Under the pieces are notes generated by a model. That model had not been told where the DNA came from and did not search any database. It saw only the letters and a program-made list of their open reading frames with translations. Positions 54,049 through 63,642 of a DNA stretch of 64,000 nucleotides are shown piece by piece. Location: contig JALCBR010000003.1 of assembly GCA_028066245.1 (NCBI GenBank), forward strand, positions 86,322 to 150,321, written 5' to 3'. The stretch's first letter is position 1, and each line of letters starts with the position of its first letter. Source of the stretch: Pirellulales bacterium (GTDB taxonomy: Bacteria > Planctomycetota > Planctomycetia > Pirellulales > S012-138). Position numbers and translations under genes: made by a program.

Positions 54049-54723
54049 CTAGAGTGGCAGCTCGGCGCGAATCCGCTCTTCCCAAGGCAACTCCGCGTCT
54101 GCTTGTACCGTTAAGCGTTGCATTTTGGTCAGATGTCTACGGGCAATCACGGCAAACTCGCCCATCCGGCGTCTGCTGGTAATCACATGCTTCGCTCCGG
54201 CCTGCAACAGTTTCCACTTCGCAAACGGCAGGTTGTCTGGAGTGACCAAAACAACCGCCAAAGCAAGTGGCGTGCGCTGCTTTATCTCGACGAGCAGTTC
54301 AACGACACCGACAGCATCACGTGGTGTGAACTCCAGGCCCAAAACGCTGGCATGGGCCGCTAGCAACTCTTGGCGACACTCTGCCAGACTGCGCGTCTCA
54401 ATCACGTCCCGCCACGGAGCTTCATCGCCCAATTCAGCATCGCATATGCGCAAGGCACGGCGCCAGATGTCGCCGCGTTCAAAGAGGATGACGTGAGCCG
54501 AAAACATAAGAAACTGCCGCAGAATCGAAGCTTTTGGCCCATCGTAGGAAGGACACGAAGCTTTGGCAAGCGGCGCAAACTCGTCCGCATCTAATAGATC
54601 ATCGGAACACCACTGCCGCTCAATCTGAGCCAATTGAAGGAAACAATCTCGTGTTGCCTGCAAATCACACCTTATGGGTGCCGCGGAGGCAAATCTCCGC
54701 AAAGCCCGACGCCGGTTGAACAC
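54049..54723 (-). CDS. Degenerate receiver-like protein
   Basis: Up to 224 residues from a GTG at 54723; an ATG at 54507, giving 152 residues, is also plausible since the receiver-like part begins near it (MFSAHVILFERGD). The last 140 residues have an alternating alpha/beta pattern like a receiver domain: VIETRSLAECRQELLAAHAS, VLGLEFTPRDAVGVVELLVE, LALAVVLVTPDNLPFAKWKL, AGAKHVITSRRRMGEFAVIA. The phosphoacceptor Asp position reads GLE and the conserved Lys is Ser/Arg, so phosphorylation is unlikely. The first 70 residues may not be translated. Partner unknown. Confidence 0.55.
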   Translation of the reverse strand: MFNRRRALRRFASAAPIRCDLQATRDCFLQLAQIERQWCSDDLLDADEFAPLAKASCPSYDGPKASILRQFLMFSAHVILFERGDIWRRALRICDAELGDEAPWRDVIETRSLAECRQELLAAHASVLGLEFTPRDAVGVVELLVEIKQRTPLALAVVLVTPDNLPFAKWKLLQAGAKHVITSRRRMGEFAVIARRHLTKMQRLTVQADAELPWEERIRAELPL

Positions 54724-55057
54724 CAGCTACTGCCTACCACTCGACAAGGCAAACCGGAGGCAATGACAGCTTACTGACTCTCGCGTCGCCCCCGGAGGAC
54801 TAGGCAATTAAGGGAGACTTTCCGGCCAATTCGCAACTTTTACTCAGAGCCGTTCGCCCGGCCGACCGAAAAAGAAGGAGACAGACGTTGGCAATCACCG
54901 GGCATCTCAAGTGCGGAGCGAAACCTCCGCGATAACACAGATCCAGCCCACAAGAGTTGCCACCATGGGGTCGCCCAGGCGGCTGTCGCAGTCAAGACAA
55001 GAACCGCTGTGGCGTGTTGTGCGCCGCGTGGGAATTCCTCTCCAACGAGGTTACCGC
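54724..55057. other. Intergenic region between divergent genes
   Basis: About 330 bases. Promoters of the receiver-like gene and the gene at 55058 should lie here. No convincing coding frame, hairpin or repeat was seen; open frames on both strands are unlike any family I know. Confidence 0.5.
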
Positions 55058-55993
55058 ATGCGTCGGGTTCGTCGGATCGGGAACAACGTGCCAGCAGCCA
55101 ATGGCCAGGAAATCGCAGGATCTCCTTGCAGTCGTCGCACTCTCTTGGCCGGTTTGGCAGGCTCACTGTCCATGCTGGCGCTGCAACCGTCTCGTTTAAT
55201 AGCTGCACCCCCCGTCAGTCGAGATCCGGGAGGGAGCAGCAGCGCTCGCGACCGCGCAGCGGCCATTCGCGCAATCCCGATGAACGCATTGGACAGGGCA
55301 GCCCGACAGAAAGTGAATGCGGTGCTGGCAAGCATCACCATCTTTCGGCGATTGCCGGTGCAGATGTTCCAATGCGATCCGGAACTGTACCTGTTTATGA
55401 TCGAGCACCCCGATGTCACCACCAACATCTGGGAAGTGCTAGGCGTCAGCGATGTCGCCATTCGCAAAACAGGCCAGCGAACCTTTAGCGCCAATGATGG
55501 TGCCGGCACAAAGAGCGACATCGAATTTTTGCATGTTGCTCCCGACACCCACCTACTCTATGCCGTCGGTTCCTATGACGGCTCTCTATTCACACGGCCC
55601 GTTCGTGGCGGCGCGCTCCTGCTGCTCAAATCCGGAACGATCAAAGACAAAGGGGGGCGCAGCTATCTGACCTGCCGTTTGGATGTGTTCTGCCGGGTCG
55701 ATCACCTTGGCGTCGAGCTCACCGCGAAGACGTTCCAGGGCTTGGTCGGGAAATCGGCCGATCATAACTTCGTTGAGTCCATTTCGTTCCTGGATCAACT
55801 CTCTCAGGCGGCCGCAGCACGATCGAAGCGTGTGTTAGAGATTGCGGACCAACTGGACAAAGTGACTTCCGAGGATAAACAGGCGTTTTCGCGGATCGTC
55901 AATCGCATCGGTGAATCCTCACCCGCGGAACCGCTTCCGCTCCAGCGCATGGACGCGTTGGATGGCAAGGCGACTGGATTATTCCGCCGCTAG
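55058..55993 (+). CDS. Exported protein with Tat-like signal, unknown function
   Basis: 311 residues from the ATG at 55058 with GAGG eight bases upstream; an open frame extends to 54911 but that part is Arg-rich and unlike coding sequence. The signal has SRRTLLAGLAGSLSMLALQP, close to the twin-arginine pattern SRRxFL. The mature part has QKVNAVLASITIFRRLPVQM, CDPELYLFMIEHPDVTTNIW, NDGAGTKSDIEFLHVAPDTH and GALLLLKSGTIKDKGGRSYL. A helical segment near the end (FLDQLSQAAAARSKRVLEIA) may be a coiled coil. The family, common in planctomycetes as I recall, has no known function. Confidence 0.6.
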   Translation: MRRVRRIGNNVPAANGQEIAGSPCSRRTLLAGLAGSLSMLALQPSRLIAAPPVSRDPGGSSSARDRAAAIRAIPMNALDRAARQKVNAVLASITIFRRLPVQMFQCDPELYLFMIEHPDVTTNIWEVLGVSDVAIRKTGQRTFSANDGAGTKSDIEFLHVAPDTHLLYAVGSYDGSLFTRPVRGGALLLLKSGTIKDKGGRSYLTCRLDVFCRVDHLGVELTAKTFQGLVGKSADHNFVESISFLDQLSQAAAARSKRVLEIADQLDKVTSEDKQAFSRIVNRIGESSPAEPLPLQRMDALDGKATGLFRR

Positions 55994-56295
55994 CAGGCAG
56001 TGCCCTTGACGTTGGCCTCACACTCAAGCCATACGCCTGGCATGATCGCATCACCAGTTTGGTGTTTATCGCGTCTTTGGTGGCGCAAGCCCGCAATGCT
56101 AGCGATGCCAAAGCGATCTAGGTTGATCTGGTCGCTCCGGCTAGAATCCCGCCCTTCGCACATGCGCTAGAGGGTTGATCTCTAACATGCCGCGACTGAC
56201 CCGTCACTCAGCGCTTCCCGCCAATAGCGCTCGCGAGTGGAACGGACTGCCTCCGAACATCGACCGCCTGGACCCAAACCACGGGTGAGAGACCG
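55994..56295. other. Intergenic region
   Basis: About 300 bases between two plus-strand genes. Nothing recognisable: no long frame, no T-tailed hairpin. GAGAG precedes the next start at 56296. Confidence 0.45.
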
Positions 56296-57234
56296 ATGCA
56301 AGCCGTAAAACAAACGCCAGCCAGTTTGATGATTGCGCTCTTGAGTGGGTTGGCTCTGCTTAGTGAAGTTGAGACCTCCTGTCTTGCTCAAGTCCCCCCG
56401 GCCAATGGATCTCACCAGAACACGGGGCAACCACCGCAAGCCGGTCAAGCGCAGGGTGGCCAGGTTCAAGGTGGTGCACAAAACCAGCAACGGCCTCCCC
56501 AGGTCAAAGCGCCGTTCACGCTGACGCGTGAAGAATTCGATCACTTATGGGCCGTGCTGGACGCGTGGGAAAAACGCAGCGCACAGATCAAGACTGCTAA
56601 GGCCAACTTCACGCTGTGGAAAGATGATCCACACTTCAAAAAACAAACGACGCAACGCGGTAAAGTCAGCTACAAGGAGCCCGACCACGGCCTGTACAAA
56701 GTGCTGGGCGAAGATGGCGACTGGGTCGACCACTGGGTGTGCGATGGCAAAGCGATTTACGATTACAACTACACCAAGAAGAAGATCTCACAATTCAATC
56801 TGCCGCCTGGATTGCAGGGCCAGAACATCGCCAACAGCCCGTTGCCATTCTTGTTTGCCGCCAAGAAGGACGACCTTGTGCAGCGGTATTGGATGCGACT
56901 CATTCCCGCACCGCCTGAACGAGCCAACGACGAAATTTGGATTGAAGCCTATCCCCGCACGCAGAGCGAGCGGGCTGACTTTGTGCGAGCAACGATCATC
57001 CTCACCCGTAAGGAACTGCTTCCTTTTGCGATCGAATTGTACTCTGCGAACAATGGGCGAACGGTGCATCAATTCGATTGGAAGATCAACAGTGGCAGCG
57101 CGCTCGATATTTTTCGGCGAAACGAGTTTGAAGCCAGCGTTCCCCGCGGTTGGACCAAAGTGGTTGATCCAGGCATGCGGGATACCAGTGGTGTCAGTTC
57201 GGCTGGCAACGGCACGGTGAATCGCCAGCACTGA
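56296..57234 (+). CDS. Secreted LolA-like planctomycete protein
   Basis: 312 residues. A signal peptide (SLMIALLSGLALLSEVETSC) is followed by a Gln/Gly-rich linker to about residue 70. From there the sequence has the pattern of a LolA/LppX-type half-barrel: EEFDHLWAVLDAWEKRSAQI, KTAKANFTLWKDDPHFKKQT, RGKVSYKEPDHGLYKVLGED, DHWVCDGKAIYDYNYTKKKI and EIWIEAYPRTQSERADFVRA. It matches, to my recollection, the planctomycete domain family TIGR03009. The fold carries lipid or lipoprotein in related proteins; this role is inferred. Start ATG at 56296. The next gene begins about 90 bases downstream on the same strand. Confidence 0.7.
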   Translation: MQAVKQTPASLMIALLSGLALLSEVETSCLAQVPPANGSHQNTGQPPQAGQAQGGQVQGGAQNQQRPPQVKAPFTLTREEFDHLWAVLDAWEKRSAQIKTAKANFTLWKDDPHFKKQTTQRGKVSYKEPDHGLYKVLGEDGDWVDHWVCDGKAIYDYNYTKKKISQFNLPPGLQGQNIANSPLPFLFAAKKDDLVQRYWMRLIPAPPERANDEIWIEAYPRTQSERADFVRATIILTRKELLPFAIELYSANNGRTVHQFDWKINSGSALDIFRRNEFEASVPRGWTKVVDPGMRDTSGVSSAGNGTVNRQH

Positions 57235-57323
57235 TCACCTGATAAGTGCTTAACTTGCATACGGGACGGAACCTAGTAGCGCCAGAAGTCACCAAACCTG
57301 TTCTTCATGCCTGGCAGGACGCC

Positions 57324-59066
57324 ATGAAGCGTGAAGCTCTCATCATTCTGTTGCTATCCGTCATCTGCGGCGGCGTGCAATGCTATATGATCTGGAGAGC
57401 GGTGACTCCTGCTCAAGACGCTGTGCGATTCGTGGCGATTGCCCAACGCATGGAACAGGATGGCATCGTCAGCACGCTGCGCGATGAGACCGAACATCCG
57501 CTGTATCCACTGGCCATCCGTGCGACATATCCCGTGATCACATCCGTGTGTGGCGAGCGCGTCGACAACTGGGCGCTGGCGGCGCAGGTTGCCGCGGCTC
57601 TTCCACTTGTGTTGTGTCTCATTCCGACCTACCTCCTGCTACGCACAGTGCTTGACTCCGGTGGGGGAGCATTCGGGACAGTACTCTTCGCTCTTTCGCC
57701 TGAGTTCATCGCGTTTGGGGGAGGCGCGCTGGCCGATGGTTGGATGATCTTGTTCACAAGCACATTCCTGTGTTGCATCGCGCGCATTCTCTTACTGACA
57801 AAATCCAATTCCGCGCGGAATTCAACGTTGCGATGCGCCGGGCTGGCCACAATCAGCGGCTTGGCGTTGGGGTTGGGTGCAGTAGCGCATCAATTGACCT
57901 TGGTCGCCGGCGCGGCAGCGTTGTGTGTGGCAAGCGTCCTTATTATTTGCGTAGCGCCCACGGTGCATGCTGCTCTGCGGCGGCTGGTCATCTGCGGCAT
58001 CACGTCTGGTCTTGGCCTGTGCGGAGTTTTGGCTGGCTGGCTTCTAGCCGCAGATGCTGTGACTCCCACGGCGGCCGTTGCCACGCTGTTGGGCCGAGAA
58101 ACCGCAGAAACCGCAGCCGTTGCTGAACTGCTCAGCCACAGTGATATGACTGACGATGCAACGCGTGGCGGTAGCTCGGAAGGTGGTGCGCGGCTGCGTC
58201 GTCGCCGGAAGTCACGGTTTACGCTTGCCAGCGGTGAACCGATGGTCTTTGACAAAAAAGATCCAAACCTCAGCCTGCGACGGCAAGGTTGGTTGGCAAT
58301 CACCGCCAAGTTCCTCGGTGAGATGCAACAGGCTCATGGTCTTGCGCTGGGACTCCTTGCCATTACCGGCGCAGCCCTCTGGCTCCGCAATCGCAGTGTT
58401 CCAGGTGACGGACACTCAAGAAAGGAGCGCTACCTGCTGCCGGTGCTCTTTGGCGGTTTCTTCCTGATGTACTCTCTTACTGTGTTGATCGCTGCATCAC
58501 GATTTGGCTACGTCTCCGCACGGCATCTGTTACCCGCAGTTTTGGTGGCAGTTCCGCTGGCTGTCGAGGCGATTCAGCGAGTTATGGCACAACTGCGGCG
58601 ATGGACCAGCCTTACCGCGGAAGGTTCAGCCTCTAGACATTTGGCAACCGCCAGTATGACGGCTGTCGGCTGTTGCTTGCTGTTGATGCCGCTCTTTTCT
58701 CCGTTGCACGCCAGCCGTTCTCCACACCGTCAAGCAGCCTGTTGGATGGCCGAGACGGGACGACCTCCCGGTAACGTGCTGGACACCCGCGGCTGGACGC
58801 AGTTCTATTCCGGCCGAAAGACACACCTCTTGAGCGCGGGCCGCAAGGCACTTAAGGACCCCAAACTGCGATACATCGTGTTGGAACGGCGAGAGCTGGG
58901 ATTCGACACACGTCGGGCAGCTACACTCCGAGAGATTGTCGGCATTGCTGCCAACCCCGTGGCGACGTTTCCCTCGCCGGACGGTAATGCAGAGAAGGCT
59001 GTTTTGATCTTTCAATGGAATGTAAGAGAGTTCGCGACGCGAGCATCACAGCTGGCGAAGCGCTAG
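57324..59066 (+). CDS. Multi-span membrane glycosyltransferase (GT39/ArnT-like)
   Basis: 580 residues from the ATG at 57324; the frame is open from a GTG at 57246. It has eight or more membrane helices (REALIILLLSVICGGVQCYM, VAAALPLVLCLIPTYLLLRT, GTVLFALSPEFIAFGGGALA and others). In the first loop, AQDAVRFVAIAQRMEQDG has an Asp in the position where lipid-linked-sugar transferases of this class hold the metal or sugar. A long soluble C-terminal tail begins near residue 490. Such enzymes move a sugar from a lipid carrier to protein or lipid on the outer side of the membrane. The acceptor is unknown. Confidence 0.7.
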   Translation: MKREALIILLLSVICGGVQCYMIWRAVTPAQDAVRFVAIAQRMEQDGIVSTLRDETEHPLYPLAIRATYPVITSVCGERVDNWALAAQVAAALPLVLCLIPTYLLLRTVLDSGGGAFGTVLFALSPEFIAFGGGALADGWMILFTSTFLCCIARILLLTKSNSARNSTLRCAGLATISGLALGLGAVAHQLTLVAGAAALCVASVLIICVAPTVHAALRRLVICGITSGLGLCGVLAGWLLAADAVTPTAAVATLLGRETAETAAVAELLSHSDMTDDATRGGSSEGGARLRRRRKSRFTLASGEPMVFDKKDPNLSLRRQGWLAITAKFLGEMQQAHGLALGLLAITGAALWLRNRSVPGDGHSRKERYLLPVLFGGFFLMYSLTVLIAASRFGYVSARHLLPAVLVAVPLAVEAIQRVMAQLRRWTSLTAEGSASRHLATASMTAVGCCLLLMPLFSPLHASRSPHRQAACWMAETGRPPGNVLDTRGWTQFYSGRKTHLLSAGRKALKDPKLRYIVLERRELGFDTRRAATLREIVGIAANPVATFPSPDGNAEKAVLIFQWNVREFATRASQLAKR

Positions 59067-59134
59067 CATAGCGCAATCACCTAGTCTAGCAGCCGTGCGT
59101 GTTTGTTGGGAGCCGAACACATGAGAGGCCAAAC

Positions 59135-59920
59135 ATGAGAGACAATGTCCGAGCGTTCGTGCAGGCAGCCGCGGAAGCCTTCGGCATGGCTGAAGTCGAA
59201 GGCAGACCGAGAGGGTTCATTGACGACGGCCCGATCTATGAATTCGGATCATACCTGGTTGACGATCAGCAAGAGTTAGCCGATTTGAGGCCGATCTTCT
59301 CCGGGCGCGAGTACATCGGCTGCGACATGCGCTCCGGGCCGGGCGTTGACCGCGTGGAAGATTTGGCCAGCCTCAGCTTGCCGGACCACTGCGCGCGGGG
59401 GATTGTTTGCGTAGACACGCTGGAGCACGTCTTCGACGTCATGCAGGCGATGAGGCAAATGTGGCGCGTACTCGCTCCGGGTGGAATCATGCTGGTTTCT
59501 GTGCCGATGGACTTTCGCATTCACGCCTACCCAGATGATTATTGGCGATTGACGCCAAGTTGCTTGGCGCGGTTGTTTGCTCCAGCGGCCGCCAGCGTGA
59601 TTGGATCCCAAGGCGTGGAGTCACACCCGCACACAGCGTTCGCCATCGCGGCCAAAGGGCCGGTGGAAATCGACTTTGCCGCCGGCGCGCGGGAGTTTGT
59701 CGACAGCTTCAACGCCTGGCTAGAGCATGACCGCGCCGATGCCCCTTTCCGGACTCGCTTCAAACGGCGGATTTCTTTCTTTCGCGGCAAAGGGGAACGC
59801 CGCCGCCAGCGAGATTCCCACACGGCACGTTTTGCCGTCAGTTTGCCCGTCCAAGAACCGTTCCCTCAGCCAATGGGAATGAGCAGCGGGTTGGGGGGAA
59901 GGTTGGACGTTTGGGAATAA
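59135..59920 (+). CDS. Class I SAM-dependent methyltransferase
   Basis: 261 residues, starting at the ATG at 59135 with AGAGG seven bases upstream. The methyltransferase 11-like core has GREYIGCDMRSGPGVDRVED, which binds SAM, RGIVCVDTLEHVFDVMQAMR, and WRVLAPGGIMLVSVPMDFRI, the post-motif I and III blocks. The usual GxGxG loop is absent or diverged: the first strand reads YEFGSYLVDDQQ. Substrate is unknown. It lies after the membrane glycosyltransferase and may act on the same glycan, which is inference. Confidence 0.75.
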   Translation: MRDNVRAFVQAAAEAFGMAEVEGRPRGFIDDGPIYEFGSYLVDDQQELADLRPIFSGREYIGCDMRSGPGVDRVEDLASLSLPDHCARGIVCVDTLEHVFDVMQAMRQMWRVLAPGGIMLVSVPMDFRIHAYPDDYWRLTPSCLARLFAPAAASVIGSQGVESHPHTAFAIAAKGPVEIDFAAGAREFVDSFNAWLEHDRADAPFRTRFKRRISFFRGKGERRRQRDSHTARFAVSLPVQEPFPQPMGMSSGLGGRLDVWE

Positions 59921-59933
59921 TCCTCGGCCAGGC

Positions 59934-62225
59934 TTACTTTACATTTCGCAAGAGCCACTGCACGGCTTGGCCACTGCGCTCATTTTGTCGTTGATGATCG
60001 TCAGCTTTGGTCAAAGCTGCTGGCGCGCTCGAAAGCCGGTAGGCAGAAATAGCGACCGTAGGAGATCGCAGCCTCTCATCGATCACCCAGAGTCGGTGCG
60101 GCGCGTTGAGTGCCATCAACCCGGAAACATCACCGTATTTGACCGCACCAGGCAAGAAGTCCGCATGGTTGAGTGTGTTGATGTTGGCAAACTGAAAGCC
60201 ATGTAAATCGACAGCGGCCAATTTGACGTGCTTGCCAGCGATTGCCCTGGCGGCCAACACGATAGCGCCAGCTCCCTCGATGCCGGCCAGATGAACGGCC
60301 TTGGGTGCGCGCTCATGGTGGACAAGGTATGAAACGGCGGCAAGCACATCTTGTGTCCGCTGAGCAAAGAGCGGGTGGTTGTAGCCATACGTATAGCCGG
60401 CATAGACGCGGTTGGCGTTGTCGCCGCGTGCGTTCACACGATTGACGACCGGTTGCGGCGTCTTGTCGGTGATGAACTCGCCTTGCATGAACAAGTCCAT
60501 GCTGAAAATCCCAACGCCGGCATCGAGCATGTCTTGAACTTCCACGCGAAGTACACCGGGAGCTGAGTAGAGGGATTCGCGTCCTTGCCCGCTGACCCAA
60601 ATGACAACCTGTTCGTTCCAGTTCATCGGCATGAGAAGTTCCACCGGATTGGCTCCTCCGGTGACGGTGTTCTTCAAGAAGCCTAACACTCGGTGATGCC
60701 CCTCTTCCGCTTGGATTTCCGTGGGGTCGAGCGAAACATCTTCCGCGAGAGGAATCTCGGCTGCGCCCAGCAGAACTTGCCATCCACGTCCAATTGTTTC
60801 TTGGTAATCGGCGAGTTGTTTCAGATTGCCGGGCGTCATGCCGCGGAGTTGTTTGTCTGCCGCTGTGGTCATGCCTGCCAGCAATGATCTTTCGAAATCT
60901 TCACCCTCAGGCGGAGCGGGATGGTCTTCATCCCAAACGGTGAGTTGTTGTTTGGTGAGAAACTCGTGGTCACGTTCTTTCATTTGACTTTCTGCCAACC
61001 CCAGTTGCAGATGCTGATTGAACCACCTGTACATAGCCGCGCGACTTACGGCGTTGTAGTTGTGGCCAAAATGCAAGTGTTCGGAGAGCATGACGTTGTC
61101 TTCTGCGTTTAGGAGCGCGAAGTGCCGACGCAGTTCTGGCATGCCCTTGCTGGAAAACTCCTTGGTCCAATCATCCGCGGAGGTCAGCCCAAGTGGCTTG
61201 GGGGCAAACAACGCCGCGAACTCGACATTACCGGTTCCAATCCTCAAGTAGCAGGCATTCTCGCAAGTGCAGCCGCCCTGCATGGCGGTGGAAACCATCA
61301 CTGCCGGCATAGAGACAGTGATGCGTGGATCAATGGCGGAAAGAATCATGCTCTGCGTACCGCCGCCTGAAGCGCCGGTGACGCCAATTCGCGAGACATC
61401 CACATCGGGAAGACTACTAACAAAATCGACCGCGCGAACGGAGTTCCAAGTCTGCAACCCCATCATGTTCTGCAGCCGCAGTTCCGCCTGAGGGCTGAAG
61501 AGCCCCCAGTTTTCCGTGTCGATCATGTGTTCACGGACGCCGGGGCGATGAGCTATCTGTCGGCTGTCCGAGTGGCCAATCATATCGTACTGAAACACCA
61601 CGCAGCCCATTCGGGCCAACTGCACGCAGCGAGCTTGGATATGATTGCGCGCGTTGTTCATGATGAATTCCGCGCCGTCTTCGATTTCACTCTTGGCGTT
61701 TGCTTCGCCCTTGTCCAAAAATCGAGCATCCGTCCAATGCCCATGCGGACAAAGCACAGCCGGGTGTTGCGGCTCGCCGTTCTTGGGGCGATAAAGCGAA
61801 CCGGTGACAAAGAATCCGGGCCAACTTTCAAAGTGAACTTTCTCGACCGTGAAATCGCCGCCATCGATCTTGCCGTAGATCTGCTCATTTAGCGGTGTCT
61901 TCTCCGGCTTTGGCCACAATCCTTGCGAAACGAGAATTCGCGTCCGGACATCGTCCGCACGCTGCGGCCAATCTGCGACATCCTCAACCGGCGAGAAAGG
62001 AAAATACCCGTTGAGGTCGCGCAATGGTGCCAAGCGGTCGTCGGGTGGCAGTTCGCCTTCCGATGTGATCCGCGTTTGCGCAAAAGAAATTCCCGCAAAT
62101 CCCAGCCATGCCAGGCTTGTCATCCCAGCCATCAAAAGACTACCGAGGAACGACCTAAGGGCGAGTGTACAACGACGGTTGTAGTGCGCCCTGCTACGGA
62201 CATACCGGGGCTTGAGCTGGATCAT
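59934..62225 (-). CDS. Large secreted alpha/beta hydrolase (acetyl xylan esterase-like)
   Basis: 763 residues. A signal peptide after a basic start (SLLMAGMTSLAWLGFAGISF) leads to a long hydrolase. Core blocks are FFVTGSLYRPKNGEPQHPAV, LCPHGHWTDARFLDKGE, MGCVVFQYDMIGHSDSRQ, and the nucleophile elbow VTGASGGGTQSMIL (Ser near residue 285). A second region around residue 530-700 resembles a further esterase-like domain (VILAARAIAGKHVKLAAVDL). Planctomycetes use many such enzymes to remove acyl groups from plant or algal polysaccharides; that target is inferred. Start ATG at 62225; the methyltransferase gene ends convergently 13 bases away. Confidence 0.75.
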   Translation of the reverse strand: MIQLKPRYVRSRAHYNRRCTLALRSFLGSLLMAGMTSLAWLGFAGISFAQTRITSEGELPPDDRLAPLRDLNGYFPFSPVEDVADWPQRADDVRTRILVSQGLWPKPEKTPLNEQIYGKIDGGDFTVEKVHFESWPGFFVTGSLYRPKNGEPQHPAVLCPHGHWTDARFLDKGEANAKSEIEDGAEFIMNNARNHIQARCVQLARMGCVVFQYDMIGHSDSRQIAHRPGVREHMIDTENWGLFSPQAELRLQNMMGLQTWNSVRAVDFVSSLPDVDVSRIGVTGASGGGTQSMILSAIDPRITVSMPAVMVSTAMQGGCTCENACYLRIGTGNVEFAALFAPKPLGLTSADDWTKEFSSKGMPELRRHFALLNAEDNVMLSEHLHFGHNYNAVSRAAMYRWFNQHLQLGLAESQMKERDHEFLTKQQLTVWDEDHPAPPEGEDFERSLLAGMTTAADKQLRGMTPGNLKQLADYQETIGRGWQVLLGAAEIPLAEDVSLDPTEIQAEEGHHRVLGFLKNTVTGGANPVELLMPMNWNEQVVIWVSGQGRESLYSAPGVLRVEVQDMLDAGVGIFSMDLFMQGEFITDKTPQPVVNRVNARGDNANRVYAGYTYGYNHPLFAQRTQDVLAAVSYLVHHERAPKAVHLAGIEGAGAIVLAARAIAGKHVKLAAVDLHGFQFANINTLNHADFLPGAVKYGDVSGLMALNAPHRLWVIDERLRSPTVAISAYRLSSAPAALTKADDHQRQNERSGQAVQWLLRNVK

Positions 62226-62461
62226 CGTGTATTCCGCGCGGAAGGAGGGTGACGGAGCGATGGAGCTGATCCACCGTCACTGCAACAATTGGGGAGCATT
62301 CTGGCAGGACCATCAGCTTACTCGCGCCAATGCTACGGAACAAACAGCGTCGCGGCGGCAGCTAGTCAGATGAACTGCTGGAAAACCTCTCAGTCTCGTG
62401 AGAATGCTATAATCCGAGAAGCGGCCAGTGATTCCCGGAACAGAAAAAGCGAGCCATCTTC

Positions 62462-63574
62462 ATGCCAGATTTCACTTTGTGCCAAATCGGATTTCGTGCG
62501 ATCCTTCAAAGTTACACGCGACGATTCCAACTGATCTTAGGAATATGCGCGTGCGGTGTTCTCTTGACTGGTGCTCAGTCGGCCGCGGCGCAGCAAGGCC
62601 GTGTCGAAATGCAGATAGGCACCGAACCAGGATTCAGCCAGATCGCTGTTCGCGATTGGTACGAATTGCTGACAAGCCTGAAGGTTGCCAATTTGCGGAT
62701 TGCCGGCGCCAAACCCACAGACAAGATCCAGATCGTCACAACCGGGACCGAGCGCTCTCCGGTCTATCGCGTTAACGCTCGATTGACGGCCACGGGACAA
62801 TTGATCGTCCCAGGAGGGCGTTTTACCATCCGCAGTCGCGAGTCACTGGCTAAATGGATCGGAGAACTGGCCAAGTATGGGCCGGATGGGCCAAAAGTGG
62901 ATACCACCGGAGAAACTTTCGGCCTAAACGACACCCAGTTGCGAGCAATCCAGAGAGACTTGGCGAGGAGCGTGAACTTCTCCACGGTCGGGCTGGAGCG
63001 ACTGGAGATCGTCACCAAACTTGGCGAACGGTTGAAATACGAAATCAGTTTGAGCAACTCCAGCCGAGCGTCACTGCAATCAGCCGGGACGGCAACGTTT
63101 GAGCTCAAGGGCGTGGCCTGCGGAACGGCGTTGGCTTATCTCATTCGCGCCGCGGGGCTGGGGATGGCGCCGCGAGAAAGCTTGGCTGGATTCGAGTATC
63201 ACGTTGCGCCGGCGGACGCACTCACACAGCACTGGCCCATTGGATTGAAAAGTAAGAAACGAGTCAGGCAATTGCTCCCCAAGTCCGGCGAGTTTGTCGA
63301 TTTTCAAATCAATCCCCAAACTCCGCTGGCAACCGCGCTTCCCCCGATGGCTGAGTTCCTGGAAACGACGTTCCTGTTTGATGAAAACTTAATGGTGGCC
63401 GCCGAGATTGATCCCAGTCGTACGCTCGTCGAGATGGCACCCACCAAGACATCTCTCACCATTGCGGCAGATCGCATCATTGCCAAAGCCAGACTGCGGA
63501 GCGAACTCCGCGTGGATGAAGCCGGCCGCGCGTTCTATTGGATTACACCGCAGATCATCCCGCGTGACCGGTAG
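62462..63574 (+). CDS. Secreted protein of unknown function
   Basis: 370 residues. The signal peptide is LILGICACGVLLTGAQSAAA. The mature part is alpha/beta with GFSQIAVRDWYELLTSLKVA, NLRIAGAKPTDKIQIVTTGT, RFTIRSRESLAKWIGELAKY and LRAIQRDLARSVNFSTVGLE. The last part, FLETTFLFDENLMVAAEIDP, ends in a strand-rich block (RAFYWITPQIIP). No known motif or lipobox is seen. The start is the ATG at 62462; a signal of normal length needs it. Similar proteins appear only in planctomycetes to my recollection. Confidence 0.6.
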   Translation: MPDFTLCQIGFRAILQSYTRRFQLILGICACGVLLTGAQSAAAQQGRVEMQIGTEPGFSQIAVRDWYELLTSLKVANLRIAGAKPTDKIQIVTTGTERSPVYRVNARLTATGQLIVPGGRFTIRSRESLAKWIGELAKYGPDGPKVDTTGETFGLNDTQLRAIQRDLARSVNFSTVGLERLEIVTKLGERLKYEISLSNSSRASLQSAGTATFELKGVACGTALAYLIRAAGLGMAPRESLAGFEYHVAPADALTQHWPIGLKSKKRVRQLLPKSGEFVDFQINPQTPLATALPPMAEFLETTFLFDENLMVAAEIDPSRTLVEMAPTKTSLTIAADRIIAKARLRSELRVDEAGRAFYWITPQIIPRDR

Positions 63575-63642
63575 AAACAAACGCAGTTGATGGAAGTTGC
63601 TGTAAGCCTGACGCACGGTCAAGCGTGTTGATTATCGCTACC

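Noticed and set aside
55994..56295. A small gene or structured RNA between two plus-strand genes
   Set aside because: Only weak, imperfect inverted repeats and short frames were seen; nothing supports a call.
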